A DNA stretch of 64,000 nucleotides from Streptomyces sp. CG1. Its GTDB lineage: Bacteria; Actinomycetota; Actinomycetes; Streptomycetales; Streptomycetaceae. The notes beneath the pieces were generated by a model. That model did no database searches. It was given only the letters and a program-made list of their open reading frames with translations, and had not been told where the DNA came from. Both the position numbers and the translations under genes were made by a program. Shown here piece after piece: positions 56,816-64,000 of this stretch. The stretch spans positions 3,658,001 through 3,722,000 of the forward strand of contig NZ_CP163518.1 in assembly GCF_041080625.1 (NCBI RefSeq), written 5' to 3'. How positions within the stretch are numbered: position 1 is the first letter of the stretch; every line of letters begins with the position of its first letter.

Positions 56816-56852
56816 TTGGGGACCCCCCTCTTGGGGACCCCCTGGGTAGACT
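56816..56852 (+). promoter_or_regulatory. Tandem TTGGGGACCCCC operator and -10-like box
   Basis: TTGGGGACCCCC occurs twice, at 56816-56827 and 56831-56842, each with a GGGGACCCC palindrome, 15 bases apart. TAGACT (56847-56852) follows as a possible -10 box for the HTH-TPR gene. The layout suggests a repressor or autoregulator binding over the promoter. Confidence 0.55.
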
Positions 56853-56933
56853 CGCCGGACAGGCAGGGCACGATGATCGAGAGAGAAGACAAAGCAGGAT
56901 CAGACGTCAGGTCAATCACGATGGGGAAGTGAG

Positions 56934-58286
56934 ATGACCACAGCTGCACCGACACCGGCAGCTCTTCCGCCTCACGTGCTGGAACGCGCGGACGTGCGGT
57001 CGGCAATCGCCAACCACGACTTCGGCGAAGTCTTCAGACTCGCCAAGATCCACGGAAACGTCAGCTACGCCAAGATCGCCGAAGCCGTCGGCTACAAGCG
57101 CGAGCACATCGGCAAGATGGCCCGCCCAGAGACGGACGGCAAGGGCGTCCGCCCACGGATCACCCAGTTCCACAAGATCCTCGAAGTGGTCGACGGCCTA
57201 CGCATCCCCGGCCATCTCGCAGGACTCGCCCCCCGCCCGTGGGAGCTGGACCGACCTGCCAGCAGCACGCAGCCGGAGGACCCGAGCACCCTGATCGCAC
57301 AGGGTGGCGCAGGCATATGGGACGTCGCGGAGATGCTGCGCCGCACGGAGATGTCCAGCATCAACAGTGCCGCCCTGGAGTCGATCGAGAAAGGCATCGA
57401 TCAACTGGCCCGCGCCTACCCGTACGCCGACGCCGACTACCTCCACGAGCGCACCCGCAACGGCCTGCAATACGTCACCGAGCAACTCGAACGCCGCATG
57501 ACCCTGCGCCAGCACCAAGAACTGCTGGTCGACACCGGCTGGCTGTTCCTGCTCAACGCCTGCGTCCAGTACGACCGGGGCCAGCGCGAAGCCGCCAACC
57601 TCAGCAAGGCCGCCGCACTCCGCATCGGCGAGGAGGCCGGACACGGCGAGATCAAGGCATGGGCATGGGAGATCGAGGCATGGTTCGCCCTCACCCAGAG
57701 CCGATGGCAAGACATGCTCAACGCCGTCGAGGCCGGACACACGGCGGACCAGACGCACTCGGTCGGCGTCCAGCTCTACGCACACAAGGCCCGAGCCGCC
57801 GCACGCATGGGTGACGCCCGCCTCGTACGTGACTCCCTGGATGCCGGCCGCGCCAGGCTTGACCGACTCCCCAAGCCCGACCACCCCGAACACCACTTCA
57901 TCATCGACCCCGACAAGTGGGACTTCTACGAGATGGACGCCTACCGTCTCCTCGGAGACGACGAGCGCGCCGCCGCCCACGCCCGCTCAGTGATCCGCAT
58001 CAGCACCGGCCCCGACGGCACAGAGATCTCACCCATGCGCGCCGCAGAAGCCCGCCTCACCCTCGGAGTGGCCGCCGCCCGCATGGGCGAGATCGAAGAG
58101 GCCATCGGCATGGGCACCAGGGCACTGGAAGCCGACCGCAAGTCCCTCCCGTCCCTGCTTTTAGTCGCTGACGAGTTGGACAAGGAACTCAGGTCCCGGT
58201 ACCCACGCGAAGCCGCCAGCCGCGACTTCCACGAGCAGGTCATGACCATCAAACGGGGAGCCGCCAGGCCAGAACTTCCGTTCTGA
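56934..58286 (+). CDS. HTH regulator with TPR-like helical repeats
   Basis: 450 residues. Residues 30-75 resemble a helix-turn-helix (VFRLAKIHGNVSYAKIAEAV, GYKREHIGKMARPE). The remaining 350 residues are alpha-helical repeats of TPR type (ELLVDTGWLFLLNACVQYDR, GEIKAWAWEIEAWFALTQSR, AAEARLTLGVAAARMGEIEE). Such regulators are widespread in Streptomyces and sense unknown ligands or peptides. GGGAAG precedes the ATG. It is divergent from the ATPase gene. Confidence 0.82.
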   Translation: MTTAAPTPAALPPHVLERADVRSAIANHDFGEVFRLAKIHGNVSYAKIAEAVGYKREHIGKMARPETDGKGVRPRITQFHKILEVVDGLRIPGHLAGLAPRPWELDRPASSTQPEDPSTLIAQGGAGIWDVAEMLRRTEMSSINSAALESIEKGIDQLARAYPYADADYLHERTRNGLQYVTEQLERRMTLRQHQELLVDTGWLFLLNACVQYDRGQREAANLSKAAALRIGEEAGHGEIKAWAWEIEAWFALTQSRWQDMLNAVEAGHTADQTHSVGVQLYAHKARAAARMGDARLVRDSLDAGRARLDRLPKPDHPEHHFIIDPDKWDFYEMDAYRLLGDDERAAAHARSVIRISTGPDGTEISPMRAAEARLTLGVAAARMGEIEEAIGMGTRALEADRKSLPSLLLVADELDKELRSRYPREAASRDFHEQVMTIKRGAARPELPF

Positions 58287-58394
58287 TCCAGCCATCGGCC
58301 CCGCCGCAACCAGCGCGGCCCAACGCATGCTCTCTGGGTGCGAAAGCCCGTGGCCCACGCTAGGGTGAATTTGGGATAGATAGCTATAGCACAT

Positions 58395-59423
58395 GTGATG
58401 GCAACGATGACCAGTTCACGATCACAGCGAGAGCCACATAGACGGCGCCGGATGGGCACTCATCAGCCGATGTCAACCCACCAACGGCGTACCCATCGCG
58501 CTGAAGCAACTGATCACACCGCAGCCCCTGAACCGCTCATCTCTAGACTTTGGACGGCACTGCGGAAAAAGCGATTCTACATCCCTGCCGCACTAGCCGC
58601 CATAGCCCTGATAGGGACAGCAATTAGCAACTATCAGACGATCGGCAATTTTATTTCATCGGTCACCCGGCATAAACTAACCGATATTGAGCGCGTCCAA
58701 GCCATCCACCTAAATGAGGGCATTGACGCTTTCGATCGAGAACTTGGCCAACCCGTAACTACGTATGGCGGGAGCGACGCAAGAACGTTCGGTATATACG
58801 TGCCGGACCCGAGTGCCGCATCAATGAGTGTGCGCATATACAGGTTGAAGAGCAACATCTTTGTGCAGGCCGGCTACAACACCTCGGGAAATGTCCAAGA
58901 GATGGTTGTTCAAGATTGCAACCCTCACATCAAGCTCACCTTGAGTCGCGCACAGCCAGACCAACACATAACGCTGAACTCTGACACATTCTCCCAGGTA
59001 TCCCCTCAACGCCCGAGTCGCGCCTTTTACAACATACCGATGACCAACCCGGCAGATTTCCTGGAATTCTCCACACCCATCGGCGTAGACTCGGGAATAG
59101 GGGAAGTTTGGGGAGTTGGCCCCGGATGCGACAGCAAGTGGTCGGGCGGCGGAGTTCAACCCCACCCAGAATGGCTAGGAGGGAACCATACAATATTTAC
59201 GAGTTTTGGAGATTTGGACAAGTTCCGCAACGGTAAAATGGTGAACCTGTACGGCCAGGCCACGCCTGTTTACAATGCATCAGATTTTCCACTTCTACCA
59301 GGGCACGGAACTCCTGTTCAAATAACCAATCGCTACCTAAACCCCAGCTACCCGGATCAGCCGCCGGTGCGATCTCCGTCGCCTCCCTCCGAAACGAGCG
59401 GACACGCTAAGAAACCAGGCTAG
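58395..59423 (+). CDS. Membrane-anchored hypothetical protein of low-GC cargo
   Basis: About 342 residues. A basic cytoplasmic N-terminus (55 residues), a transmembrane helix (FYIPAALAAIALIGTAISNY) and a 250-residue extracellular or cytoplasmic domain: IERVQAIHLNEGIDAFDREL, VRIYRLKSNIFVQAGYNTSG, WGVGPGCDSKWSGGG. Codon use has many A/T third positions, unlike neighbours, so it was acquired recently. A resemblance to ETEC_3214-type domains is possible but unverified. The start is uncertain (ATG ATG at 58395 or inner ATGs). It precedes the DUF262 gene tail to tail. Confidence 0.65.
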   Translation: MMATMTSSRSQREPHRRRRMGTHQPMSTHQRRTHRAEATDHTAAPEPLISRLWTALRKKRFYIPAALAAIALIGTAISNYQTIGNFISSVTRHKLTDIERVQAIHLNEGIDAFDRELGQPVTTYGGSDARTFGIYVPDPSAASMSVRIYRLKSNIFVQAGYNTSGNVQEMVVQDCNPHIKLTLSRAQPDQHITLNSDTFSQVSPQRPSRAFYNIPMTNPADFLEFSTPIGVDSGIGEVWGVGPGCDSKWSGGGVQPHPEWLGGNHTIFTSFGDLDKFRNGKMVNLYGQATPVYNASDFPLLPGHGTPVQITNRYLNPSYPDQPPVRSPSPPSETSGHAKKPG

Positions 59424-59544
59424 TTACCCATGTCAAGGGGCCCTGTCCGCCTCAGGGGAAGCCATCCATCCATTGCGGATCAATTATTACTGAGTGCACT
59501 CGACCTGCTGTCTCACAGAGTCTTTAGAGAATCCGCCATGTGAA

Positions 59545-61347
59545 TCAATTTGGGAATCGGCGCACCAACTCAACCACCGCCATGGGGTCAGCCACTTCAA
59601 CCGTCTTCGGCCCCTGTCGATCGTGAAACTTCCCGTCGAAAGTGACGGGTGAGCGTCCAGACGCCGGCTCCAGCTTCCACAACAGAAAATCTTTATACCG
59701 AAATGGACTGAGCGTAGAAGCCAGTGAATCCGCGAAGCTCCTTTGAAGCTTGGAGTTCTGGATTCGGTCGACTAGCCATCGGAATTGCTCATCCAGCGAT
59801 TTTCCAGCAGCGGTGAGCTCATGCTGCGTGCCAGTAACATGAAACCGGTCAATCCGGTGCGTCTTTATCCCAGAGAATCGCTGAACGGCCTCGGCATCCG
59901 CTTCGTCGTCCGCGACACCAATGAAGATTACGCCTCTTACAGCGGGTCCAATATTCGCCATGGCGCTAGCAGTGCGCAGGATCTTATCGAAGCTCCTATC
60001 ATCAAAAGCGCCCGCACTATCGATTCGACAGAAGCCCTGCTTCAACTCGAAGAGCGCATCCTCCGTGAGTGCCATGCGAAGGGTTGACTCAAACTGAAGC
60101 GCCTGAGCTTTTAGTCGGACCTCATGCTCATCCGTTGTCGGTTCGAAATGTGGACGCAGATGGCCTTTCACTGAATTAATAAGTGCAGACTTTCGCTCAC
60201 TCCCCCAGTTACCACCGCCCGGTACACTAAGATCCTTATCCCAGAACCCCTTAAGTGCGTTAGCGAAGATTTTGATATCTTTCGGGCGCAGGTTCTCCTC
60301 TAGAGTAAGCTGCGCAACAGCAATAAAGAGTGCGTGGAAGTGCCTAGGTACTCCGCGCGGATTCTGCTGCGTCATCGTCCACGTCGCAAACGGCGCTCCA
60401 GCTTTTGAGAAAGTTTCCTCCAGAAGGTCGAGCGTGGTCGCGAAGCGGCGCTCAACTTCCTCTCTGCCGATTGTAAGTAGGCGCGTCCTCACAGTCCGGA
60501 TAGAGGTGGAGGCGCTTCCGCGTTCGTCTCCATACGCAGCGTTCCTGTACTCCGTTCCACTACTTGCCAGGGGGCTCAAGATTAGGTCGAGGAGAAGATC
60601 AAGTACGAGCTCTTCGTCACGGGATTCTCGTACTGCTTCACGCGACAGAATCCCCTGCTTCACCCAGAAGATCCCTGCATCGTGGATTCCATAGCCAAGA
60701 TCACGGTTCGTAATACTGATCTTCGGCATATCTTGGAGCTTGACGTAGTCCGTAAGTGAGGCATCACCCCGGATAGATGCACTAATTCTCCGAACGAGAA
60801 CAGAAATATCCGCAGTAGAGCCGGCTTGCCGGATTTCTTGCGAGCTTAGATGGCGACCCGACGAATTAATTCTACGGAAGACTTCATCAACCGATGATTC
60901 GCTGGCTGACCTATAAGTGGAGACTGGGAGCTGATAGTTGGCAAAGTCTCGACAGGAAGCCCGCTGGAGGACAGGCTCTTTTTGAATAAGAGTGCCACTA
61001 TCTTTAAGATATTTCGTGTCTGCAAGCGTCTCAAGGTCAAAATATTGACCGTCGAGCGCGAATTCATTTTCAATGAACGAGAACAGTGCATTCAGTCGCT
61101 GCAACCCGTCAATTACCTCAAACCGTGGGACATTTTCATAGATGTTTTCGGCAAGTAGGATGAGGGGAATCGGAAGACGCTTCAAGACCGAGTCGATCAA
61201 ACGCTCCTTCTCTTCCACCGCCCAAACGAGCTTGCGCTGGTATCGACGGTTCACGAGAAATCGGTCTTGCACGTACTGACTGTAAAGGCGCTGCAGGCTT
61301 TCACCCTGTACGGAAAGCTCAGTTGTCGTGTCCACGGCTTCAGTCAT
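59545..61347 (-). CDS. DUF262 protein with Schlafen/AlbA_2-like C-terminal domain
   Basis: 600 residues. N-terminal DUF262 (ParB/GmrS-like) region: RRYQRKLVW at 34-42, DGLQRLNAL at 81-88 (family form DGQQR), and FRRINSSGRHLSSQEIRQA at 157-175. After a helical middle, residues 433-490 read FELKQGFCRID, ILRTASAMANIG and GVIFIGVADDEAD, the pattern of AlbA_2/Schlafen-type ATP- or nucleic-acid-binding domains. DUF262 proteins include GmrSD modification-dependent nucleases and other anti-phage factors, so a defence role is a reasonable inference. GC3 is much lower than in the backbone. The gene lies in the cargo position, next to the attachment site. Confidence 0.82.
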   Translation of the reverse strand: MTEAVDTTTELSVQGESLQRLYSQYVQDRFLVNRRYQRKLVWAVEEKERLIDSVLKRLPIPLILLAENIYENVPRFEVIDGLQRLNALFSFIENEFALDGQYFDLETLADTKYLKDSGTLIQKEPVLQRASCRDFANYQLPVSTYRSASESSVDEVFRRINSSGRHLSSQEIRQAGSTADISVLVRRISASIRGDASLTDYVKLQDMPKISITNRDLGYGIHDAGIFWVKQGILSREAVRESRDEELVLDLLLDLILSPLASSGTEYRNAAYGDERGSASTSIRTVRTRLLTIGREEVERRFATTLDLLEETFSKAGAPFATWTMTQQNPRGVPRHFHALFIAVAQLTLEENLRPKDIKIFANALKGFWDKDLSVPGGGNWGSERKSALINSVKGHLRPHFEPTTDEHEVRLKAQALQFESTLRMALTEDALFELKQGFCRIDSAGAFDDRSFDKILRTASAMANIGPAVRGVIFIGVADDEADAEAVQRFSGIKTHRIDRFHVTGTQHELTAAGKSLDEQFRWLVDRIQNSKLQRSFADSLASTLSPFRYKDFLLWKLEPASGRSPVTFDGKFHDRQGPKTVEVADPMAVVELVRRFPN

Positions 61348-61528
61348 GTGCCCCCCTGCCCCCAGATCGTGACGCGGAGCTTAGCGTCTGAAACACACCG
61401 TCGCTAGGGCGTCGCACGAATGAACGACTAGAACTCGCGAGCTAGTTTGGAAGGAGCACCTTTCAAAAGCCTCTACGAGGGGCTCGGCGGCGTCAAAGCT
61501 ACGACAGCGCCCACGGCACGGAGGCCAA

Positions 61529-61558
61529 TGAGCCCCTTCCGGTCAGGGAAGGGGCTCA
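61529..61558 (-). terminator. Terminator after the small gene next to radical SAM
   Basis: TGAGCCCCTTCC / GGAAGGGGCTCA with a six-base loop. A diverged copy of it is in repeat B. Confidence 0.8.
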
Positions 61559-61595
61559 ACACGCCACGCAGCCGCACACAAGCCTGGAACAGACC

Positions 61596-61799
61596 TCAGA
61601 CCCACTCGACCTCGGTGACGATGTGCGGCGCGCTTCCAGGGGCTGGCAGCGGCGTCCGATCGGGCGCCCGCGGCGCCGACGGGCGGGGGCGTGAGGCTCC
61701 AACCACAGCCAATGTCGCGGCTACCTCGTCCTCACGCACCGCCGCCAGCGCCTCAATCACCCGATCGAGTGCCTCGCCCACCTCAGTGCGCGTGACCAC
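61596..61799 (-). CDS. Small conserved protein after the radical SAM gene, 67 aa
   Basis: GTG start within the last 17 bases of the radical SAM gene (overlapping frames), so translation is coupled. VVTRTEVGEALDRVIEALAA is helical; the C-terminus RTPLPAPGSAPHIVTEVEWV is conserved among the copies at 41.2 and 48.5 kb. The fold and role are unknown. The existence of three diverged copies that keep the C-terminal EVEWV argues that the ORF is real. Confidence 0.65.
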   Translation of the reverse strand: MVTRTEVGEALDRVIEALAAVREDEVAATLAVVGASRPRPSAPRAPDRTPLPAPGSAPHIVTEVEWV

Positions 61800-63744
61800 T
61801 CGAAGCCGGCGTCGGACCCGCGTTCTTGACCGTCAGAGGCAGCAACTTCTTGCCGGTCGGGCCGATTTGTATGGTCGTATCCATCTGCGGGCAGACGCCG
61901 CAGTCGAAGCACGGGGTCCAGCGGCAGTCCTCGACCTCGGTCTCGTCGAGGGCGTCCTGCCAGTCCTCCCAGAGCCAGTCCTTGTCCAGGCCGGAGTCGA
62001 GGTGATCCCAGGGCAGGACCTCCTCGTAACCGCGCTCGCGCGTGGTGTACCAGTCGACGTCCACGCCGAAGGGGGCGAGGGCCTTGTCGGCGCAGGCCAT
62101 CCAGCGGTCGTAGGAGAAGTGTTCGCGCCAGCCGTCGAAGCGGCCGCCGTCGTCGTACACCGCGCGGATCACCGCCCCGATACGGCGGTCGCCGCGGGAC
62201 AGGAGGCCTTCAACGATGCCGGGCTTGCCGTCGTGGTAGCGGAAGCCGATCGAGCGGCCGTACTTCTTGTCGCCACGGATCTTGTCCCGCAGCTTGGCCA
62301 GACGCGTGTCCGTCTCCTCCGCCGACAGCTGGGGCGCCCACTGGAACGGGGTGTGGGGCTTCGGGACGAAGCCGCCGATCGAGACCGTGCACCGGATGTC
62401 GTTCGAGCCCGAGACCTCGCGGCCCTTCTGGATGACGTGCATCGCCATGTCGGCGATCTGCAGGACGTCGTCGTCGGTCTCGGTCGGCAGACCGCACATG
62501 AAGTACAGCTTCACCTGGCGCCAGCCGTTGCCGTAGGCCGTCGCGACGGTGCGGATCAGGTCCTCTTCCGAGACCATCTTGTTGATGACCTTGCGGATGC
62601 GCTCGGAGCCGCCCTCCGGGGCGAAGGTGAGACCGGAACGGCGGCCGTTCCTCGTCAGCTCGTTCGCCAGGTCGATGTTGAACGCGTCGACGCGGGTGGA
62701 GGGCAGGGACAGGCCGATCTTGTCGTCGGTGTAGCGGTCCGCCAGGCCCTTGGCGATGTCACCGATCTCCGAGTGGTCCGCCGAGGAGAGGGAGAGCAGG
62801 CCGACCTCCTCGAAGCCCGTCGCCTTGAGGCCCTTGTCGACCATCTCGCCGATGCCCGTGATCGAGCGCTCACGCACCGGGCGCGTGATCATGCCGGCCT
62901 GGCAGAAGCGGCAGCCTCGGGTGCAGCCGCGGAAGATCTCCACCGACATGCGCTCGTGCACCGTCTCGGCCAGGGGGACGAGGGGCTGCTTGGGGTACGG
63001 CCACTCGTCCAGGTCCATGACGGTGTGCTTGCTGACCCGCCACGGGACGCCGCTCTTGTTCGGTACGACGCGGGCGATCCGGCCGTCCTGCAGGTACTCG
63101 ACGTCGTAGAACGCCGGGATGTACACCGCGCCCGTCTTGGCCAGGCGGAACAGGACCTCCTCGCGGCCGCCGGGGCAGCCCTCGGCCTTCCACTCGCGGA
63201 TGATCCGGGTCATGTCGAGCACGGCCTGCTCGCCGTCGCCGATGATCGCCGCGTCGATGAAGTCGGCGATCGGCTCCGGGTTGAACGCCGCGTGGCCGCC
63301 GGCCAGGACGATCGGGTCGTCCAGCCCACGGTCCTTGGACTCCAGGGGGATACCCGCCAGGTCCAGGGCCGTCAGCATGTTCGTGTAGCCCAGCTCCGTG
63401 GAGAAGCTGAGGCCGAACACGTCGAAGGACTTCACCGGGCGGTGGGTGTCGACGGTGAACTGCGGGACGCCGTGCTCACGCATCAGCGCCTCCAGGTCCG
63501 GCCACACGCTGTAGGTGCGCTCGGCGAGGACGCCCTCCTGCTCGTTGAGGACCTCGTAGAGGATCATGACGCCCTGGTTGGGCAGACCCACCTCGTACGC
63601 GTCCGGGTACATGAGCGCCCAGCGGACGTCGCACTCGTCCCAGTCCTTGACGGTGGAGTTGAGCTCTCCGCCCACGTACTGGATCGGCTTCTGCACGTGG
63701 GGGAGCAGAGCTTCGAGCTGCGGAAAAACCGACTCGACAGGCAT
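61783..63744 (-). CDS. B12-binding-type radical SAM protein (TIGR03960)
   Basis: 653 residues. An N-terminal cobalamin-binding-like region (ALMYPDAYEVGLPNQGVMIL, GDGEQAVLDM) precedes the radical SAM core with Cys274, Cys278 and Cys281 (FRGCTRGCRFCQAGMITRPV), LTFAPEGGSERIRKVINKMV and a C-terminal Cys cluster (CFDCGVCPQ) followed by IQIGPTGKKLLPLTVKN. It is normally linked with DUF2344; the reaction is not known. ATG 63744 has GAAGG eight bases upstream. Its last 34 codons are the integration target of the island and appear rebuilt by the element. Confidence 0.92.
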   Translation of the reverse strand: MPVESVFPQLEALLPHVQKPIQYVGGELNSTVKDWDECDVRWALMYPDAYEVGLPNQGVMILYEVLNEQEGVLAERTYSVWPDLEALMREHGVPQFTVDTHRPVKSFDVFGLSFSTELGYTNMLTALDLAGIPLESKDRGLDDPIVLAGGHAAFNPEPIADFIDAAIIGDGEQAVLDMTRIIREWKAEGCPGGREEVLFRLAKTGAVYIPAFYDVEYLQDGRIARVVPNKSGVPWRVSKHTVMDLDEWPYPKQPLVPLAETVHERMSVEIFRGCTRGCRFCQAGMITRPVRERSITGIGEMVDKGLKATGFEEVGLLSLSSADHSEIGDIAKGLADRYTDDKIGLSLPSTRVDAFNIDLANELTRNGRRSGLTFAPEGGSERIRKVINKMVSEEDLIRTVATAYGNGWRQVKLYFMCGLPTETDDDVLQIADMAMHVIQKGREVSGSNDIRCTVSIGGFVPKPHTPFQWAPQLSAEETDTRLAKLRDKIRGDKKYGRSIGFRYHDGKPGIVEGLLSRGDRRIGAVIRAVYDDGGRFDGWREHFSYDRWMACADKALAPFGVDVDWYTTRERGYEEVLPWDHLDSGLDKDWLWEDWQDALDETEVEDCRWTPCFDCGVCPQMDTTIQIGPTGKKLLPLTVKNAGPTPASSGHAH

Positions 63745-63814
63745 CTCGCGAACCTTCATGAGCTGACAGGGGTGACCATCAAGCGTAACCCGCCCGGCGG
63801 TGTCCCCCGTACGC

Positions 63815-64000
63815 TCAGCCGGCCGCCGTGGAACTGATCTCCTTCCACAGTCCGGGCAGCTCGGCCTCCGCCTGCGCCGCCCGTGCCTCCTCACGCCCGT
63901 ACAGCACCCCGTATGTGAACGTGCTCTCCCCCGCCGCGTGTGCCACCGCGGACAGCTCGCACAGGGTCAGCCGGGTCATGACGCTGTCCTGGTGTTCACC
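63815..64000 (-). CDS. C-terminal end of a possible CHAD-domain protein
   Basis: 61 codons continue from beyond the right edge: MTRLTLCELSAVAHAAGEST, FTYGVLYGREEARAAQAEAE and LPGLWKEISSTAAG before TGA. The FTYGVLYGRE segment and helical character fit the end of CHAD (often CYTH-CHAD) proteins, but the diagnostic His residues are outside the window. It is 70 bases upstream of the radical SAM gene. Confidence 0.5.
   Translation of the reverse strand, partial: GEHQDSVMTRLTLCELSAVAHAAGESTFTYGVLYGREEARAAQAEAELPGLWKEISSTAAG

Larger units (their letters stand above)
34740..61880. mobile_element. Composite genomic island between DUF2344 and radical SAM genes
   Basis: About 27 kb of accessory DNA lies between two genes that are normally adjacent or fused. 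It is built of units separated by direct repeats of the radical SAM gene's 3' end plus its small downstream gene (copies at 42672-42856, 48462-48820 and the in-place one at 61529-61887, with a split-off piece at 41209-41347). One unit (48813-61887) carries a serine integrase and conjugation genes; others carry only cargo and debris. The most economical reading is repeated site-specific insertion at the 3' end of the radical SAM gene. The left limit is approximate. Confidence 0.75.
48813..61887. mobile_element. Integrative and conjugative element (AICE) with serine integrase
   Basis: 13 kb between core sequences TCCATCTG at 48813-48820 and 61880-61887, flanked by 350-base repeats. Gene content: serine integrase, 54-residue ORF, RepSA-like initiator, zinc-finger peptide, Spd-like peptide, TraB-like translocase, conserved 115-residue protein, GntR/KorSA-like repressor, 98-residue protein, ATPase and HTH-TPR regulators, then lower-GC cargo. 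This is the layout of pSAM2-type elements, which transfer double-stranded DNA between hyphae, but with a serine rather than the more usual tyrosine integrase. The RepSA frameshift may disable replication. Confidence 0.8.
61529..61887 (-). repeat. Island repeat copy C (in place at the radical SAM gene end)
   Basis: Contains the working 3' end of the radical SAM gene, the small gene and its terminator. The last part of the gene before the core reads GAT ACG ACC ATA CAA, with ATA and CAA codons atypical of the host, whereas displaced copies A and B have GAC ACC CAG ATC CAG. This suggests that this copy's end came with the element and replaced the original. Confidence 0.75.

Overview
This is a high-GC actinobacterial chromosome segment, almost certainly Streptomyces. 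The evidence is the very strong GC3 bias, frequent GTG starts, ATGA/GTGA/TGATG stop-start overlaps, and a conserved backbone: comEA-comEC, degV-like, leuS, a cytochrome b/NuoF-like pair, tRNA-Ala, rsfS-nadD, proA-proB, obg-rpmA-rplU-rne, a DUF2344 protein and a B12-binding-type radical SAM protein. Backbone genes occupy 1-34.7 kb and 61.6-64 kb and are mostly on the minus strand.

Backbone. 1-6.9 kb holds an arylamine N-acetyltransferase, a DNA-uptake pair, a DegV lipid-binding protein and a membrane protein. leuS (7-9.9 kb) is preceded by a 12-codon leader peptide with three consecutive Leu codons and an intrinsic terminator, which looks like ribosome-mediated attenuation. 10.3-13.2 kb encodes a membrane cytochrome b-like protein and a NuoF-like iron-sulfur/ferredoxin fusion. 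Two identical tRNA-Ala(GGC) genes at 13.3 and 14.6 kb flank two zinc-ribbon mini-genes and an MFS remnant. 14.8-18.4 kb is the nadD - LytR/CpsA/Psr - rsfS - histidine phosphatase block. proA and proB lie at 22-25 kb. A decayed stretch (25.3-26.9 kb; glycosyltransferase, sulfotransferase-like and PhoD remnants) precedes obg-rpmA-rplU-rne.

Island. Between DUF2344 (33.9-34.7 kb) and the radical SAM gene (61.8-63.7 kb), genes that I infer are normally close neighbours, lies about 27 kb of accessory DNA. The 3' end of the radical SAM gene plus a small downstream gene (two copies also with its terminator) is present three times in direct orientation (about 42.7, 48.7 and 61.7 kb; the first copy is itself split, its other part lying at 41.2 kb). 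This is a signature of successive integrations at one site. The rightmost unit (48.8-61.9 kb) is an actinomycete integrative and conjugative element: a serine integrase abutting the left junction, a pSAM2-type module (RepSA-like initiator, TraB/FtsK translocase, small Spd-like protein, GntR/KorSA-like repressor), a long inverted repeat that may be an origin or transfer locus, a divergent ATPase/HTH-TPR regulator pair, and lower-GC cargo with a DUF262 + Schlafen/AlbA_2-like fusion protein that is a candidate anti-phage factor. The middle unit (42.9-48.8 kb) has no integrase and carries a heme-enzyme set: ABM-like protein, DyP peroxidase and catalase-like protein. The left part (34.7-42.6 kb) has a ferredoxin / ferredoxin reductase / P450 chain, a second, broken DyP gene and other debris.
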